From Paradesertivirga mongoliensis (GTDB lineage: Bacteria; Bacteroidota; Bacteroidia; Sphingobacteriales; Sphingobacteriaceae), in NCBI RefSeq assembly GCF_024436395.1, contig NZ_JAFMZO010000005.1, positions 1 through 64,000 of the forward strand: DNA of 64,000 bases, written 5' to 3'. The notes below the pieces were generated by a model. That model did not search any database. It was not told the origin of the DNA and saw only the letters and a list, made by a program, of their open reading frames with translations. The position numbers and the translations under genes were made by a program. Below, one piece after another: positions 35,712 through 44,674 of the stretch (position 1 is its first letter; the number at the start of each line of letters is the position of its first letter).

Positions 35712-36389
35712 TTAATTATTTGCTGCTATATGCAGACCAAGTACCGTGGTTCCGGAAAGATAAATGGTATAAATTTTTCCGGCTTCGATATTTGCCGTGG
35801 TAGTTGCGCTCAGATTTGCGTTAGCAGCCGAAGTCACCTTAAAAGTATGAGTGCCGGGCGCCACTGTCGCCACATTAGAGGTTGTGCTATATGCAACGTT
35901 ACTGAATAATGTAGTGGTGTTGTCCATCATCAAACTTGCATTTGATGTAAGCGTACTCAGGTTGATAAAACGTACTTTCCCCTGATTGGACGAAGGCGAT
36001 GAGTTATCATCGGTTGTAACTACCGAATTTTGGCCTGCAGTACCCGATCCGGTTACGTATATGGTGTATTGCTGACCTCTTTCCAGGTTGATCGATTGAG
36101 AACTCACCACTTGTGAGGTTCCGGTAAGTCGGGTTTGAATAGTTCGTTCGCCTGCTTTCGTTTCAAAGTAATTTGAAGATTCTGAATAGGCGATGGCAGA
36201 GGTATTAAGCTTTACATCGTCGGCAAACAGATCGACCGATCCGGTTGACTGAGACGAATGGATCACTCTGACGCTAGCTGTAGCGTTCATTTCAGGATTT
36301 TCGTGATCGCAGGAACTAAGTAAAAATGTAAGACTAAAAATAACTGCAACAGCAGCCATTAGTTTTTTAAGTTGTGCGTGTGTGTTCAT
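35712..36389 (-). CDS. DUF4397 domain lipoprotein
   Basis: A 225-residue exported lipoprotein with the signal ending FLLSSC (Cys27). The mature part carries a DUF4397 beta-sandwich: SVRVIHSSQSTGSVDLFADD, then YFETKAGERTIQTRLTGT and LERGQQYTIYVTGSGT, and a second similar half starting near residue 140 with KVRFINLSTLTSNASL and ending IEAGKIYTIYLSG. The two halves look like an internal duplication. The function is unknown, and the site is likely the periplasm or cell surface. It is transcribed alone with its own terminator. Confidence 0.82.
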   Translation of the reverse strand: MNTHAQLKKLMAAVAVIFSLTFLLSSCDHENPEMNATASVRVIHSSQSTGSVDLFADDVKLNTSAIAYSESSNYFETKAGERTIQTRLTGTSQVVSSQSINLERGQQYTIYVTGSGTAGQNSVVTTDDNSSPSSNQGKVRFINLSTLTSNASLMMDNTTTLFSNVAYSTTSNVATVAPGTHTFKVTSAANANLSATTTANIEAGKIYTIYLSGTTVLGLHIAANN

Positions 36390-36501
36390 AATTGAGATAT
36401 TTAATAGAAATTAAATAGCGCAAAGCACCTAATCCGGTTCAAAAACCAGACCAAGCGCTTTCAATAAGATCTATTAAACTATTGTGTTAAATAACCTACA
36501 C

Positions 36502-37626
36502 TTAGGCGTAGCTATTCAGCATCACAGGCATTACGAGCATTAACACATCTTCACGCTCGTCGTTGGTTTGAGGAAAAAGTAAACCTGCCCGATTTGGAGT
36601 ACTCATCTCGATGGTAACTTCTTCACCGCTTAAATTATTTAGCATTTCAATCAGGAACTTGGCATTGAAACCTATTTCCATATCGTCACCTTCGTACTGA
36701 CAGCTCAAACGCTCATGCGCTTCGTTAGAGAAGTCAATATCTTCAGAGGAAACATTCAGTTCACTTCCTGTTATTCTTAATCTTACTTGATGAGTGGTTT
36801 TATTTGCAAATATCACCACGCGGCGTAATGAATTTAAGAATAATGCCCGATCTAGCGTCAGTTTATTAGTGTTGTTCTGAGGGATAACAGCTTCATAATC
36901 CGGGTATCTTTCGTCGATCAACCGACAAATGAGGTTAATGTTTCCGAAACGAAAAAAGGCACTTGTAGAGTTATATTCTACTGAAACATTTACATCATCT
37001 GTAGGTAAAGATGATTTTAGTAAGGTTAAAGCCTTTTTTGGAAGAATAAACGAAGCAGAAGAGTCGGCTTTTGCATCCATCCTCCGATACCGAACCAATT
37101 TGTGGGCATCCGTAGAAACAAAAGTAAGATGCTGCGGAGTTAACTGGCAAAATACACCGGTCATTGCCGGGCGTAGTTCATCATTACTTACTGCAAAAAT
37201 AGTTTTATTAATTGCCTCGGCTAAAACTGAAGCTGGGACATTTACTGAAGAGGCGTTTTCTACCACCGGGATCTTCGGAAAATCTTCACCGTTTTCTCCA
37301 CTCAATTTGTACTTACCGTCGCCTGCACTTATTTCTATTGCAAATGTGGCATCATCAATAGTGAAAGCAATAGGCTGATCTGGCAGGGTTTTCAAGGTTT
37401 CCATCAAAATTTTGGAGGGTATAGCTATTTTCCCTTCTTCTTTTGATTCAACCGGCAAGGAGGTGGTCATGCTGGTCTGAAGATCGGTTGCCGATATCGT
37501 TAAAACGTTATCTTTTATCTCGAATAAAAAATTCTCCAGAATAGGCAACACCGTACTGCTGCTTGACGCCCCATTCACTGCCTGTAACTGCTTTAACAAA
37601 GTTGACGTCGAAACAATAAATCTCAT
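36502..37626 (-). CDS. dnaN: DNA polymerase III sliding clamp (beta subunit)
   Basis: The 374-residue ring-forming clamp that tethers DNA polymerase III to DNA. The opening MRFIVSTSTLLKQLQAVNGA and the blocks ILENFLFEIKDN, GKYKLSGENGEDFPKIP, RPAMTGVFCQL and STDAHKLVRYRR are all typical, and it ends LMLVMPVMLNSYA in the usual C-terminal form. The three clamp domains are complete. It is not next to dnaA here. Confidence 0.95.
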   Translation of the reverse strand: MRFIVSTSTLLKQLQAVNGASSSSTVLPILENFLFEIKDNVLTISATDLQTSMTTSLPVESKEEGKIAIPSKILMETLKTLPDQPIAFTIDDATFAIEISAGDGKYKLSGENGEDFPKIPVVENASSVNVPASVLAEAINKTIFAVSNDELRPAMTGVFCQLTPQHLTFVSTDAHKLVRYRRMDAKADSSASFILPKKALTLLKSSLPTDDVNVSVEYNSTSAFFRFGNINLICRLIDERYPDYEAVIPQNNTNKLTLDRALFLNSLRRVVIFANKTTHQVRLRITGSELNVSSEDIDFSNEAHERLSCQYEGDDMEIGFNAKFLIEMLNNLSGEEVTIEMSTPNRAGLLFPQTNDEREDVLMLVMPVMLNSYA

Positions 37627-37662
37627 ATCTTATATATATTATCTTTTTAAACGGGAATCGAA

Positions 37663-37670
37663 CAAATTTA
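37663..37670 (-). promoter_or_regulatory. -7 box of dnaN
   Basis: TAAATTTG on the minus strand matches the consensus, 36 nt before the ATG. No TTG lies at the standard distance. Confidence 0.45.
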
Positions 37671-37727
37671 AAGTTCCTGACGGCAGAAACCATCACCCAT
37701 CAAAAATAGAAAAAGGTAGAAGATCCC

Positions 37728-37763
37728 GAAAAAGAAAATCCTAACATTCTAGGCGGAATGTTA
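37728..37763 (-). terminator. Terminator after gldG
   Basis: On the minus strand an 8-bp stem (37763-37756 with 37749-37742) with a six-base loop is followed by GGATTTTCTTTTT, 20 nt past the gldG stop. Confidence 0.65.
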
Positions 37764-37782
37764 ATAAAACCAGCCTTTTGCA

Positions 37783-39477
37783 TTATGCAGTAACAAGGCT
37801 TCCATATTTTCTTTTCCGGTAATAATGATAAATCAAGGCAAACACCGCAATAAGGCCTAAAGGACCTAATATATTGAACAACTGCCAGCTCAGTCTTTCA
37901 TCTTTTACCCGGGCTTTGTCTAGCAATCTTATTTTGATTTCCTTGTTTCTCAGTTCGATGATTCCCGAATCGTCGGTTAAATAATCCGCAATATTCAGAA
38001 GAAAGTTTTTATTGCCAAACTGTTGCTGAGTATAGCGGTCAAAACCGAGCGGAAACGGCGATCCGTCCTGTGAGCTGATCTGACTTTTCAGGATGTCTCC
38101 ATCGGCTATAATAACCATTTTTGCAGGCGCACTCTTCTCAGGAATTCTTTGCGGGCCGTCAATACCCGCAGGAACAGGTCGGCGGGAAAATACTGAAGGA
38201 AACGTCCCTTCCAATAAAACGCCTACAGGCTTTGGATTACTCCTAAAAGCTTCAATATCAGGCTCCTGCTCTACCATTTGCAAACTTATAATAGACGGCA
38301 CCCGTAACAACCTATTAAACGGCGAAGTACTTAAAATGACCTGTGTTTTTACACCGGGGACAGCGATAGTATCAATGGTACTGGCAAACTCGCTTCGTAT
38401 TCCATCCAAATTCTTCACCAAAGGATGTGTAGAAACGGGAACAAAAATGGGATAGAAAAGCCATGGCACCAATTGGATCTGCGCCTGCTGTCCAAGATTG
38501 CCCACATTCAGCGGGATTTGGGCACAACTCATATCGGCAACAAGGTTATAATTTATCCTCGCGCCGTATTTAAAAAGCATATCATCGAGATTTAGCTTTT
38601 TAGCGAAAGCAAGCTGTGAACCAGCACTTCTCAAGCTATCCAGCTCAGCGTTTACATTATCTACGGCCCAAAGAATACTTCCACCCTTCATCAGAAAATA
38701 ATCGATCTTATACTTCTGAGTTTCTGTAAATTCTGTGTCCGGTTTCGGAATAACCAGCAGTTTAAGTTTATCGAGCCCCTCAAAGGTGATGGCATTAAGG
38801 TTGACCCTTCCGGCCTCGTAGCCAAACTGTAGCGAAGCCATTGCATCAGAAAGCTGAAGATCAGACAATTCACCATTTCCTTCGGTGAAACCTACCCGAG
38901 GCCTGCCCCCGCTGATAATTTTTCTTACAGCGCTGGTGAACGCGTATTCCAAGTTCTGAATAGAATTATTTAAGACATCCTCCGGTGAGGCACCCATTTT
39001 ACTTTGGAACAGATTTACCGCCATTTGTCTACCCTGGTAAGTTATTAAAGCCCCCGGGAAAATTATCTTTTGAGTTCTGCCATCTTCTGTATCAACGGTT
39101 AAATTGGTGGGCTGCAATCCTTTCTCGACGAGGTCAACATAAGCTTGTTCCTGATCTTGCTGATTTCCGGAAGATGGGTTTACAAAGTGATAGCTTATGT
39201 TCTTATTGGAATAAGACCGGTAATCGGACAGAATATCCCGGGTCGCATTTCTCAGTCGTTTGAAACCTGCCGGAAAGTCGCCTTCAAGGTACACCGTGAC
39301 CTGTAAGGGTTCTCTCAATTGCGACAAGGTCGATTTTGTGTTCTCAGAGAGAGTGTACCGCTTCTCGGCGGTAAAATCGAAGCGCTCGAAAACAAAGGAT
39401 GATGCCACATTGACTAAGAACAGTGCCAACACAAACACGGCGAGGTAGGTCAGATCTGTCTTTTTCCGGTTTACCAT
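37783..39477 (-). CDS. gldG: GldG, gliding-associated ABC transporter substrate-binding component
   Basis: A 564-residue membrane protein of the GldG family, the third part of the GldA-GldF-GldG ABC transporter needed for gliding motility in some Flavobacteriia. An N-terminal membrane helix (LTYLAVFVLALFLVNVASSF) leads to a large extracytoplasmic part with RFDFTAEKRYTLSENTKSTL. A C-terminal helix (LGPLGLIAVFALIYHYY) and a basic tail end the protein. It overlaps gldF by 7 nt. Homologues also occur in non-gliding Bacteroidetes, so motility cannot be concluded from this gene. Confidence 0.88.
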   Translation of the reverse strand: MVNRKKTDLTYLAVFVLALFLVNVASSFVFERFDFTAEKRYTLSENTKSTLSQLREPLQVTVYLEGDFPAGFKRLRNATRDILSDYRSYSNKNISYHFVNPSSGNQQDQEQAYVDLVEKGLQPTNLTVDTEDGRTQKIIFPGALITYQGRQMAVNLFQSKMGASPEDVLNNSIQNLEYAFTSAVRKIISGGRPRVGFTEGNGELSDLQLSDAMASLQFGYEAGRVNLNAITFEGLDKLKLLVIPKPDTEFTETQKYKIDYFLMKGGSILWAVDNVNAELDSLRSAGSQLAFAKKLNLDDMLFKYGARINYNLVADMSCAQIPLNVGNLGQQAQIQLVPWLFYPIFVPVSTHPLVKNLDGIRSEFASTIDTIAVPGVKTQVILSTSPFNRLLRVPSIISLQMVEQEPDIEAFRSNPKPVGVLLEGTFPSVFSRRPVPAGIDGPQRIPEKSAPAKMVIIADGDILKSQISSQDGSPFPLGFDRYTQQQFGNKNFLLNIADYLTDDSGIIELRNKEIKIRLLDKARVKDERLSWQLFNILGPLGLIAVFALIYHYYRKRKYGSLVTA

Positions 39478-40199
39478 TTTCTTCCTCCTAAAACCGTTTT
39501 GGTGACAACAAGAAAGGCCCCGATAAAGCTTAAGAAATAAACCAGATCGCGTGTATCCAGTACTCCCCTACTTACCGACTGATAATGTTCATTGATCCCC
39601 AGGGAAGCTATAAAAGAATCAATGGTTCTGAATGAAAGAAGTTGGCTTAAAGAATCGAATCCGATGAAGGTAAAAAAACATAAAAAAACACCTATTGCGA
39701 AGGCGATGATCTGGTTTTTTGTAACCGACGATGCAAAAAGACCGATTGCTACGAAAGCTCCGCCTAACAAGAATAAGCCTATATACGAACCAATAACAGC
39801 GCCGGTATCAATGTTACCTTCTGTAGCACCCAGCTTATAAACGGCATAGTAGTAAATTAAAGTTGGTAGCAGCGCCAGCAATACGATAAGTAAACATGCG
39901 AAATACTTTCCCCAAACAATTTGCCAGTCGGTTAAAGGACGTGTTGCAAGCAGTTCAAAAGTTCCGTCCTTCTGCTCTTCGGACAAGGTTCTCATGGTGA
40001 GCGCCGGAATCATAAACATAAAGATGTAAGGTGCGGTATTAAACAAGCCTTCCATCGTAGCATACCCGTAATCAAGGATGCTTGATTCAGGAAAAACCCA
40101 TAAGAACAGACCCATAACCAGCAAAAAAACCCCGATAGTGATATAAGCTACTAAAGAGCTGAGGTATCCGTTAATTTCTTTTCTGAAGAGTGTAAACAT
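39471..40199 (-). CDS. gldF: GldF, gliding-associated ABC transporter permease
   Basis: A 242-residue ABC permease with about six membrane helices, starting MFTLFRKEINGYLSSLVAYI. The cytoplasmic stretch MRTLSEEQKDGTFELLATRPLTDWQIVWGK (cut for length) is typical of ABC-2 type permeases. It lies 66 nt after gldA and overlaps gldG by 7 nt, so the three form a transcription unit in the order gldA-gldF-gldG. Confidence 0.88.
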   Translation of the reverse strand: MFTLFRKEINGYLSSLVAYITIGVFLLVMGLFLWVFPESSILDYGYATMEGLFNTAPYIFMFMIPALTMRTLSEEQKDGTFELLATRPLTDWQIVWGKYFACLLIVLLALLPTLIYYYAVYKLGATEGNIDTGAVIGSYIGLFLLGGAFVAIGLFASSVTKNQIIAFAIGVFLCFFTFIGFDSLSQLLSFRTIDSFIASLGINEHYQSVSRGVLDTRDLVYFLSFIGAFLVVTKTVLGGRKW

Positions 40200-40265
40200 A
40201 GAAAGAGTCTGGCTGCCGAAATTAAGACAAAAATCACTTAAACAAAAAACCCGCCAATAAATGCA

Positions 40266-40994
40266 TTAATCCACGGAAAATCCGGCCGGGCTGGTGAGCG
40301 ATATAAATATCTCTTCGAGAGAGTTTTTGCTATGTGATTCCTTTAAACCGGCCAAAGAGTCGTTCGCTACAATCTGACCTTTATTTATGATCACCACCTG
40401 TTCGCAGATGGCTTCTACCTCTTGCATAATGTGGGTGGAAAGAACAAGTGTTTTAGATTTGCCAAGTTCCTTTAACAAATTTCGTATTTCAACGAGTTGA
40501 TTCGGGTCCAAACCTGATGTTGGTTCGTCTAAAATAAGAACTTTAGGATCGTGGATAATGGCTTGCGCTATCCCAACCCGTTGACGGTATCCTTTTGATA
40601 AAGCACCTATCTTTTTATGTTGCTCTACACCGAGGCCAGTAAGGTCGATTACTTCACTGATCCGCGCGGCTCTATTTGCTACCCCGTGCAGATTGGCCAC
40701 AAATTCCATTGATTCTTTGACATACATGTCGAGATAAAGAGGATTATGCTCGGGTAAATAACCCAGGTTTCGTCTTACTTCTAGAGATTGACCGGTCACG
40801 TCAAACCCGGCAACGCTTGCCCGACCATGAGTTTGGGGAATGAAACCGGCCAGAATTTTCATAGTAGTTGACTTTCCGGCTCCGTTCGGACCAAGAAAAC
40901 CTAATATCTTACCCGGTTCTGCATTAAAACTGATATTATCTATCGCCCGCTGCTGTCCGTAAACTTTTGTAAGTTGGTCTACTATTATACTCAA
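40266..40994 (-). CDS. gldA: GldA, gliding-associated ABC transporter ATPase
   Basis: A 242-residue ABC ATPase. It shows Walker A GPNGAGKST (about 35-43), the signature LSKGYRQRVGIAQA (near 134), Walker B VLILDEPTSGLDPN and the switch histidine STHIMQEVE. It is the energy-supplying subunit of the GldAFG transporter whose other genes follow directly. The substrate is not known. Confidence 0.9.
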   Translation of the reverse strand: MSIIVDQLTKVYGQQRAIDNISFNAEPGKILGFLGPNGAGKSTTMKILAGFIPQTHGRASVAGFDVTGQSLEVRRNLGYLPEHNPLYLDMYVKESMEFVANLHGVANRAARISEVIDLTGLGVEQHKKIGALSKGYRQRVGIAQAIIHDPKVLILDEPTSGLDPNQLVEIRNLLKELGKSKTLVLSTHIMQEVEAICEQVVIINKGQIVANDSLAGLKESHSKNSLEEIFISLTSPAGFSVD

Positions 40995-41115
40995 GGTTTA
41001 ACAAAATTGAATGTCAGAAAATAGAAATACTTATTAAGGCAAATCAAGCTAATTAAAATGGCAATTCATAGGCCATAATTCAAGAAGCCGGCCGATCGTA
41101 AACGAATTCATAAAC

Positions 41116-41148
41116 TTGATAAAAATATGGCAGATCAAATTATCTTTG
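41116..41148 (+). promoter_or_regulatory. glyS promoter, nearly leaderless
   Basis: TATCTTTG (41141-41148) lies 7 nt before the ATG, with TTG at 41116-41118 at a slightly long spacing (22 nt). The expected start is near 41152, leaving a leader of about 4 nt. Confidence 0.62.
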
Positions 41149-41155
41149 CAGCATC

Positions 41156-42631
41156 ATGAGTAAAAATAACGACGAACTGTTTAAAAACGTTATATCCCAC
41201 GCCAAAGAATACGGATTTGTATTCCAGTCGAGCGAAATCTATGATGGCCTGAGCGCTGTGTACGATTATGGGCAAAATGGAGCAGAGCTAAAAAATAACA
41301 TTAAAGCCTATTGGTGGAAATCAATGGTTCAAATGCACGAGAATATCGTGGGAATTGATGCTGCAATTTTCATGCATCCAACCACCTGGAAAGCTTCGGG
41401 CCACGTAGACGGCTTTAGCGACCCAATGATTGATAACAAAGATTCAAAGAAGCGCTACCGTGCCGACCAACTATTAGAAGATAAGATAGCTCGTTACGAA
41501 AAAGACGGCAAAACTGATAAAGCAGCTAAATTGCAAACGGCGATGGATGAAGCCTTAAAAGGCGAAAATCTAACTGCTTTACGCGATTTGATTGTCGAGC
41601 ATGAAATTGCTTGCCCGGTATCAGGCACAAAAAACTGGACCGATGTAAGACAATTTAACCTGATGTTCTCTACGCAAATGGGTGCAGTAGCTGACGATGC
41701 AGATTTGGTTTATCTCCGTCCGGAAACGGCCCAAGGTATCTTTGTTAACTATTTGAACGTGCAAAAAACCGGCCGGATGAAAATCCCTTTCGGGATTGCC
41801 CAAATCGGAAAAGCTTTCCGGAATGAAGTAATTGCCCGGCAGTTCATTATGCGGATGCGGGAATTTGAGCAGATGGAGATGCAGTTCTTTGTCCGCCCGG
41901 GCACCGAAATGGAATGGTATGCGTATTGGAAGGAAGCTCGTTTAAAATGGCATAAGGCCCTTGGAACCGATTCAAAAAAATACCGTTTTCACGATCATAC
42001 AAAACTGGCGCATTATGCTAACGCCGCCGTGGATATTGAATTTGAATTCCCGTTTGGATTTAAAGAAGTTGAAGGAATTCACAGCCGAACTGATTTTGAC
42101 TTAAGTCAGCATCAAAAGTTCTCGGGTAAAAAACTTCAGTATTTCGATAACGATTTAAATGAGGATGGTAAGCCTGTGGGCAACTATATTCCCTACGTTA
42201 TTGAAACCTCTATTGGCCTCGACAGAATGTTCCTTTTAACTATGATTAATGCGTATGAAGAGGAAGATTTGAGTGAAGGAGATAAAACCGACAGCCGCGT
42301 GGTCTTGAAGCTACATCCTTGCCTGGCCCCGGTTAAAGCTGCTATCTTCCCCCTTACCAAGAAGGATGGGCTTCCTGAAAAGGCTAAAGAGATTATGGAC
42401 AGTTTGAAACTGGATCATAACGTTATTTACGAAGAAAAAGATGCTATTGGAAAACGCTATCGTCGTCAGGATGCAATCGGAACGCCTTTTTGCATCACAG
42501 TAGATCATCAAACACTGGAAGACAATACGGTCACCATCCGCCATCGGGATACCATGCAGCAGGAACGTGTTGCCGTTGACAAGCTGGATCAGATGATTGC
42601 CAGTTTAGTAAGCTGGAGAAATTTATTATAA
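41156..42631 (+). CDS. glyS: Glycyl-tRNA synthetase (dimeric type)
   Basis: A 491-residue class II synthetase of the alpha2 type found in Bacteroidetes, archaea and eukaryotes, not the alpha2-beta2 form of most proteobacteria. Seen are the opening ELFKNVISHAKEYGFVFQSSEIYDG (cut for length), motif 2 FRNEVIARQFIMRMREFEQMEM (cut for length), the ETSIGLDRMFL motif 3 near residue 350, and an anticodon-binding domain from about 380. It charges tRNA-Gly. It is monocistronic with a terminator at 42657-42685. Confidence 0.94.
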   Translation: MSKNNDELFKNVISHAKEYGFVFQSSEIYDGLSAVYDYGQNGAELKNNIKAYWWKSMVQMHENIVGIDAAIFMHPTTWKASGHVDGFSDPMIDNKDSKKRYRADQLLEDKIARYEKDGKTDKAAKLQTAMDEALKGENLTALRDLIVEHEIACPVSGTKNWTDVRQFNLMFSTQMGAVADDADLVYLRPETAQGIFVNYLNVQKTGRMKIPFGIAQIGKAFRNEVIARQFIMRMREFEQMEMQFFVRPGTEMEWYAYWKEARLKWHKALGTDSKKYRFHDHTKLAHYANAAVDIEFEFPFGFKEVEGIHSRTDFDLSQHQKFSGKKLQYFDNDLNEDGKPVGNYIPYVIETSIGLDRMFLLTMINAYEEEDLSEGDKTDSRVVLKLHPCLAPVKAAIFPLTKKDGLPEKAKEIMDSLKLDHNVIYEEKDAIGKRYRRQDAIGTPFCITVDHQTLEDNTVTIRHRDTMQQERVAVDKLDQMIASLVSWRNLL

Positions 42632-42656
42632 ACCGTATACTACTTAAATTCTTAAG

Positions 42657-42685
42657 GCGTTTGTGTTTACACAAGCGCTTTTTTT
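42657..42685 (+). terminator. Terminator after glyS
   Basis: A 9-bp stem with one G-U pair (42657-42665 with 42670-42678) and a TTTA loop is followed by seven T. Confidence 0.85.
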
Positions 42686-42742
42686 ATGATTGACACCGCA
42701 AAAACTTGTTATACTAATATGACAATTACTTTCACTAATAGC

Positions 42743-42773
42743 TTGTCTAACAGTTAATTTTGTGGTATATTTG
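42743..42773 (+). promoter_or_regulatory. Promoter of the L,D-transpeptidase-like gene
   Basis: TTG (42743-42745), a 20-nt spacer and TATATTTG (42766-42773) fit the consensus. The leader is about 60 nt. Confidence 0.75.
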
Positions 42774-42837
42774 TATCAACAAAACCTAAACTAAATCTAT
42801 CGAATAAACTCTACATAACAATTTACTGAGGGATAAT

Positions 42838-43659
42838 ATGAGGAAAAGGATTTTTCGCGGGGCATCATTCATACTATTAACATTAAGTATACCTGCTATC
42901 GGATGGGGTTTAAAAGAAAAGGAAGTAATTTCAAACACGGCTGTTGCTCAAGAGTCGGTTCAAACAACAATAACTTCAGGAACAGCGTCGGCTGAAGAAC
43001 TATTCAGTCAGCATATTACAGAGATTTATGATTCTGCGAAATTAAGTGCAGCGTCTCTGGATTTTGAAGTTTTCAAAAAAGCTTTAACCGGATACTATCA
43101 CCTAAAAGGGGATTACAAGATTTCCGGCGACAAACAAATCATCTCTATCGTGGATTTCACTAAACCAAGTTCTAAAAAACGTTTGTGGATTGTAGATTTA
43201 GAGAAACGTAAAATCTTGTTTCATACATTGGTGGCACATGGAAGAGGTAGCGGTGGTTTGAACGCTGAAAAGTTTTCAAACACTTCAGAATCGCACCAAT
43301 CCAGCCTTGGCTTTTATGTAACTGATGACACATATTTTGGAAAACACGGTTTATCATTGAGACTGAAAGGCCTTGATAAAGGATACAACACCAATGCCTT
43401 TGCACGTGCGATCGTAGTTCATGGCGCTGATTATGTAAGCCAAAGTTTCGTTAATCAGAACGGATATTTAGGAAGAAGCCATGGCTGCCCTGCAGTTCCG
43501 GTAGAACTTACCAACGATATTATTAAGACGATAAAAGGAAAAACTGCTATGTTTTTATACAGCGACAGTACTCCGGTAAAGTATTCGTCTAACTTTTTAG
43601 ACGTTCAGACAGCAGCCAGCAAATTTGTTTCGGCCAGTCAATCATTAGCAACATTGTAA
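42838..43659 (+). CDS. Murein L,D-transpeptidase catalytic domain protein
   Basis: A 273-residue exported protein of the YkuD_2 type. After a signal or membrane anchor (FRGASFILLTLSIPAIGWGL) the domain contains LVAHGRGSGGLNAEKFSNTS, VVHGADYVSQSF and the catalytic GRSHGCPAVP, in which the Cys is the nucleophile and the preceding His residues assist. L,D-transpeptidases make 3-3 peptidoglycan crosslinks or attach proteins to the wall. Members of this subgroup are less studied. It is monocistronic, with a promoter at 42743-42773 and a terminator at 43681-43710. Confidence 0.85.
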   Translation: MRKRIFRGASFILLTLSIPAIGWGLKEKEVISNTAVAQESVQTTITSGTASAEELFSQHITEIYDSAKLSAASLDFEVFKKALTGYYHLKGDYKISGDKQIISIVDFTKPSSKKRLWIVDLEKRKILFHTLVAHGRGSGGLNAEKFSNTSESHQSSLGFYVTDDTYFGKHGLSLRLKGLDKGYNTNAFARAIVVHGADYVSQSFVNQNGYLGRSHGCPAVPVELTNDIIKTIKGKTAMFLYSDSTPVKYSSNFLDVQTAASKFVSASQSLATL

Positions 43660-43680
43660 GATATTCCCATAGATTACAAG

Positions 43681-43710
43681 AAAAGGTAGCCAGATCGGCT
43701 ACCTTTTTTT
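43681..43710. terminator. Terminator after the L,D-transpeptidase-like gene
   Basis: A perfect 11-bp stem (43681-43691 with 43697-43707) with A and T runs at the base. It could also serve the convergent TraB/GumN gene. Confidence 0.85.
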
Positions 43711-43762
43711 ATGTCCTTAATAAACGAGACTTACGTAGGAGGAGTTAAACTCAAAAATGGTT

Positions 43763-44659
43763 CTAGAATACAGGTTTCAATGTATATCCTAACTCTCTTA
43801 ATGAGTTAATAAGTCCTTCCCTACCAACCAAATGACCTGCCCCAACTGCAAAGAATACAGAACTCTTATTCATCATTTCTGGCATCACTTTTATCCAAAC
43901 CTTATTGCGTTGCGCTAGCATGGCATCCATCTCTTCCGGGGTATAATCTTCGTTAGAAGAAAATGCTTTTTCAATAGCTTCCAGATCCTGATTCTTATAA
44001 TAATGAAACAATTCCTGACTCTCTCTCATCATTCTGGCATTCTCGCGCACGGTTTTCAATAAGAGGTCCTTTTGCCGCGATAAGCTTTGGTTAAACAATA
44101 AAGCTCCCTGTTGCTCTGCAGTTTCAAATCCAACAACGTTTTTTCCGGCCTTTTTTGCTTCGGTTTGGAAAAACATATCCAGGGCCGGATTTTCGGGAGA
44201 TATATTCTTCGGTGCGAGCATCGCAACCAACATTATTTGAACAGCAGCAGGCTTCATACCATTTAGCATACTAAGGTTCATAGAGGTTTTAACTTTAAGA
44301 AAGGAATCTATCTCGGCAAACTCCCGGTCTGAAAGAATTTTGTCGAGGCTGTTGTCTTTCAAAAGCATCATCGGCATAAGCTTTTGAGCCATGGCCATTT
44401 CATCTTCCATAACGACCTCCCCTACCACAGTTTGGGCTTTACTAAAATGCCGCATAATGGCCGGTAAAGTGTCGAGAAAGTTTTTGCCGATCAGGTGATA
44501 GGTGCCGAATAAATAAGACGGCGCTTTCATCCCTTTGCCGCTCACTTCCCAAAGCAAACCGCATTTAGCCTGAACCTTCTCTTTGCTTTGCGCTGATACC
44601 TCGACGCTTATAAATAATGCAATCAAACCTGCCGAGAGGATATTGAATATAGGTTTCAT
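43763..44659 (-). CDS. TraB/GumN family protein, exported
   Basis: A 298-residue protein of the TraB/GumN family (a predicted metalloprotease-like fold) with a signal peptide MKPIFNILSAGLIALFISVE and cleavage near VSA|QS. Family blocks are LFGTYHLIGKNFLDTLP near residue 50, with the GxxH motif, VVGFETAEQQGALLF near 175 and the closing FFAVGAGHLVGREGLINSL with a second GxxH. The function in bacteria is unknown. It lies 15 nt downstream of the BtuF-like gene and may be co-transcribed with it. Confidence 0.82.
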   Translation of the reverse strand: MKPIFNILSAGLIALFISVEVSAQSKEKVQAKCGLLWEVSGKGMKAPSYLFGTYHLIGKNFLDTLPAIMRHFSKAQTVVGEVVMEDEMAMAQKLMPMMLLKDNSLDKILSDREFAEIDSFLKVKTSMNLSMLNGMKPAAVQIMLVAMLAPKNISPENPALDMFFQTEAKKAGKNVVGFETAEQQGALLFNQSLSRQKDLLLKTVRENARMMRESQELFHYYKNQDLEAIEKAFSSNEDYTPEEMDAMLAQRNKVWIKVMPEMMNKSSVFFAVGAGHLVGREGLINSLRELGYTLKPVF

Positions 44660-44674
44660 AAATAAAGTTTTAAG

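Noticed and set aside
36929-37378. 149-residue open frame opposite dnaN
   Set aside because: Antisense shadow of a clear dnaN gene, with no recognisable domain.
35712-39477. A SusCD-type polysaccharide utilisation locus or a complete gliding system
   Set aside because: No SusD gene is present, and gldA-gldF-gldG alone do not establish gliding or a type IX secretion system.
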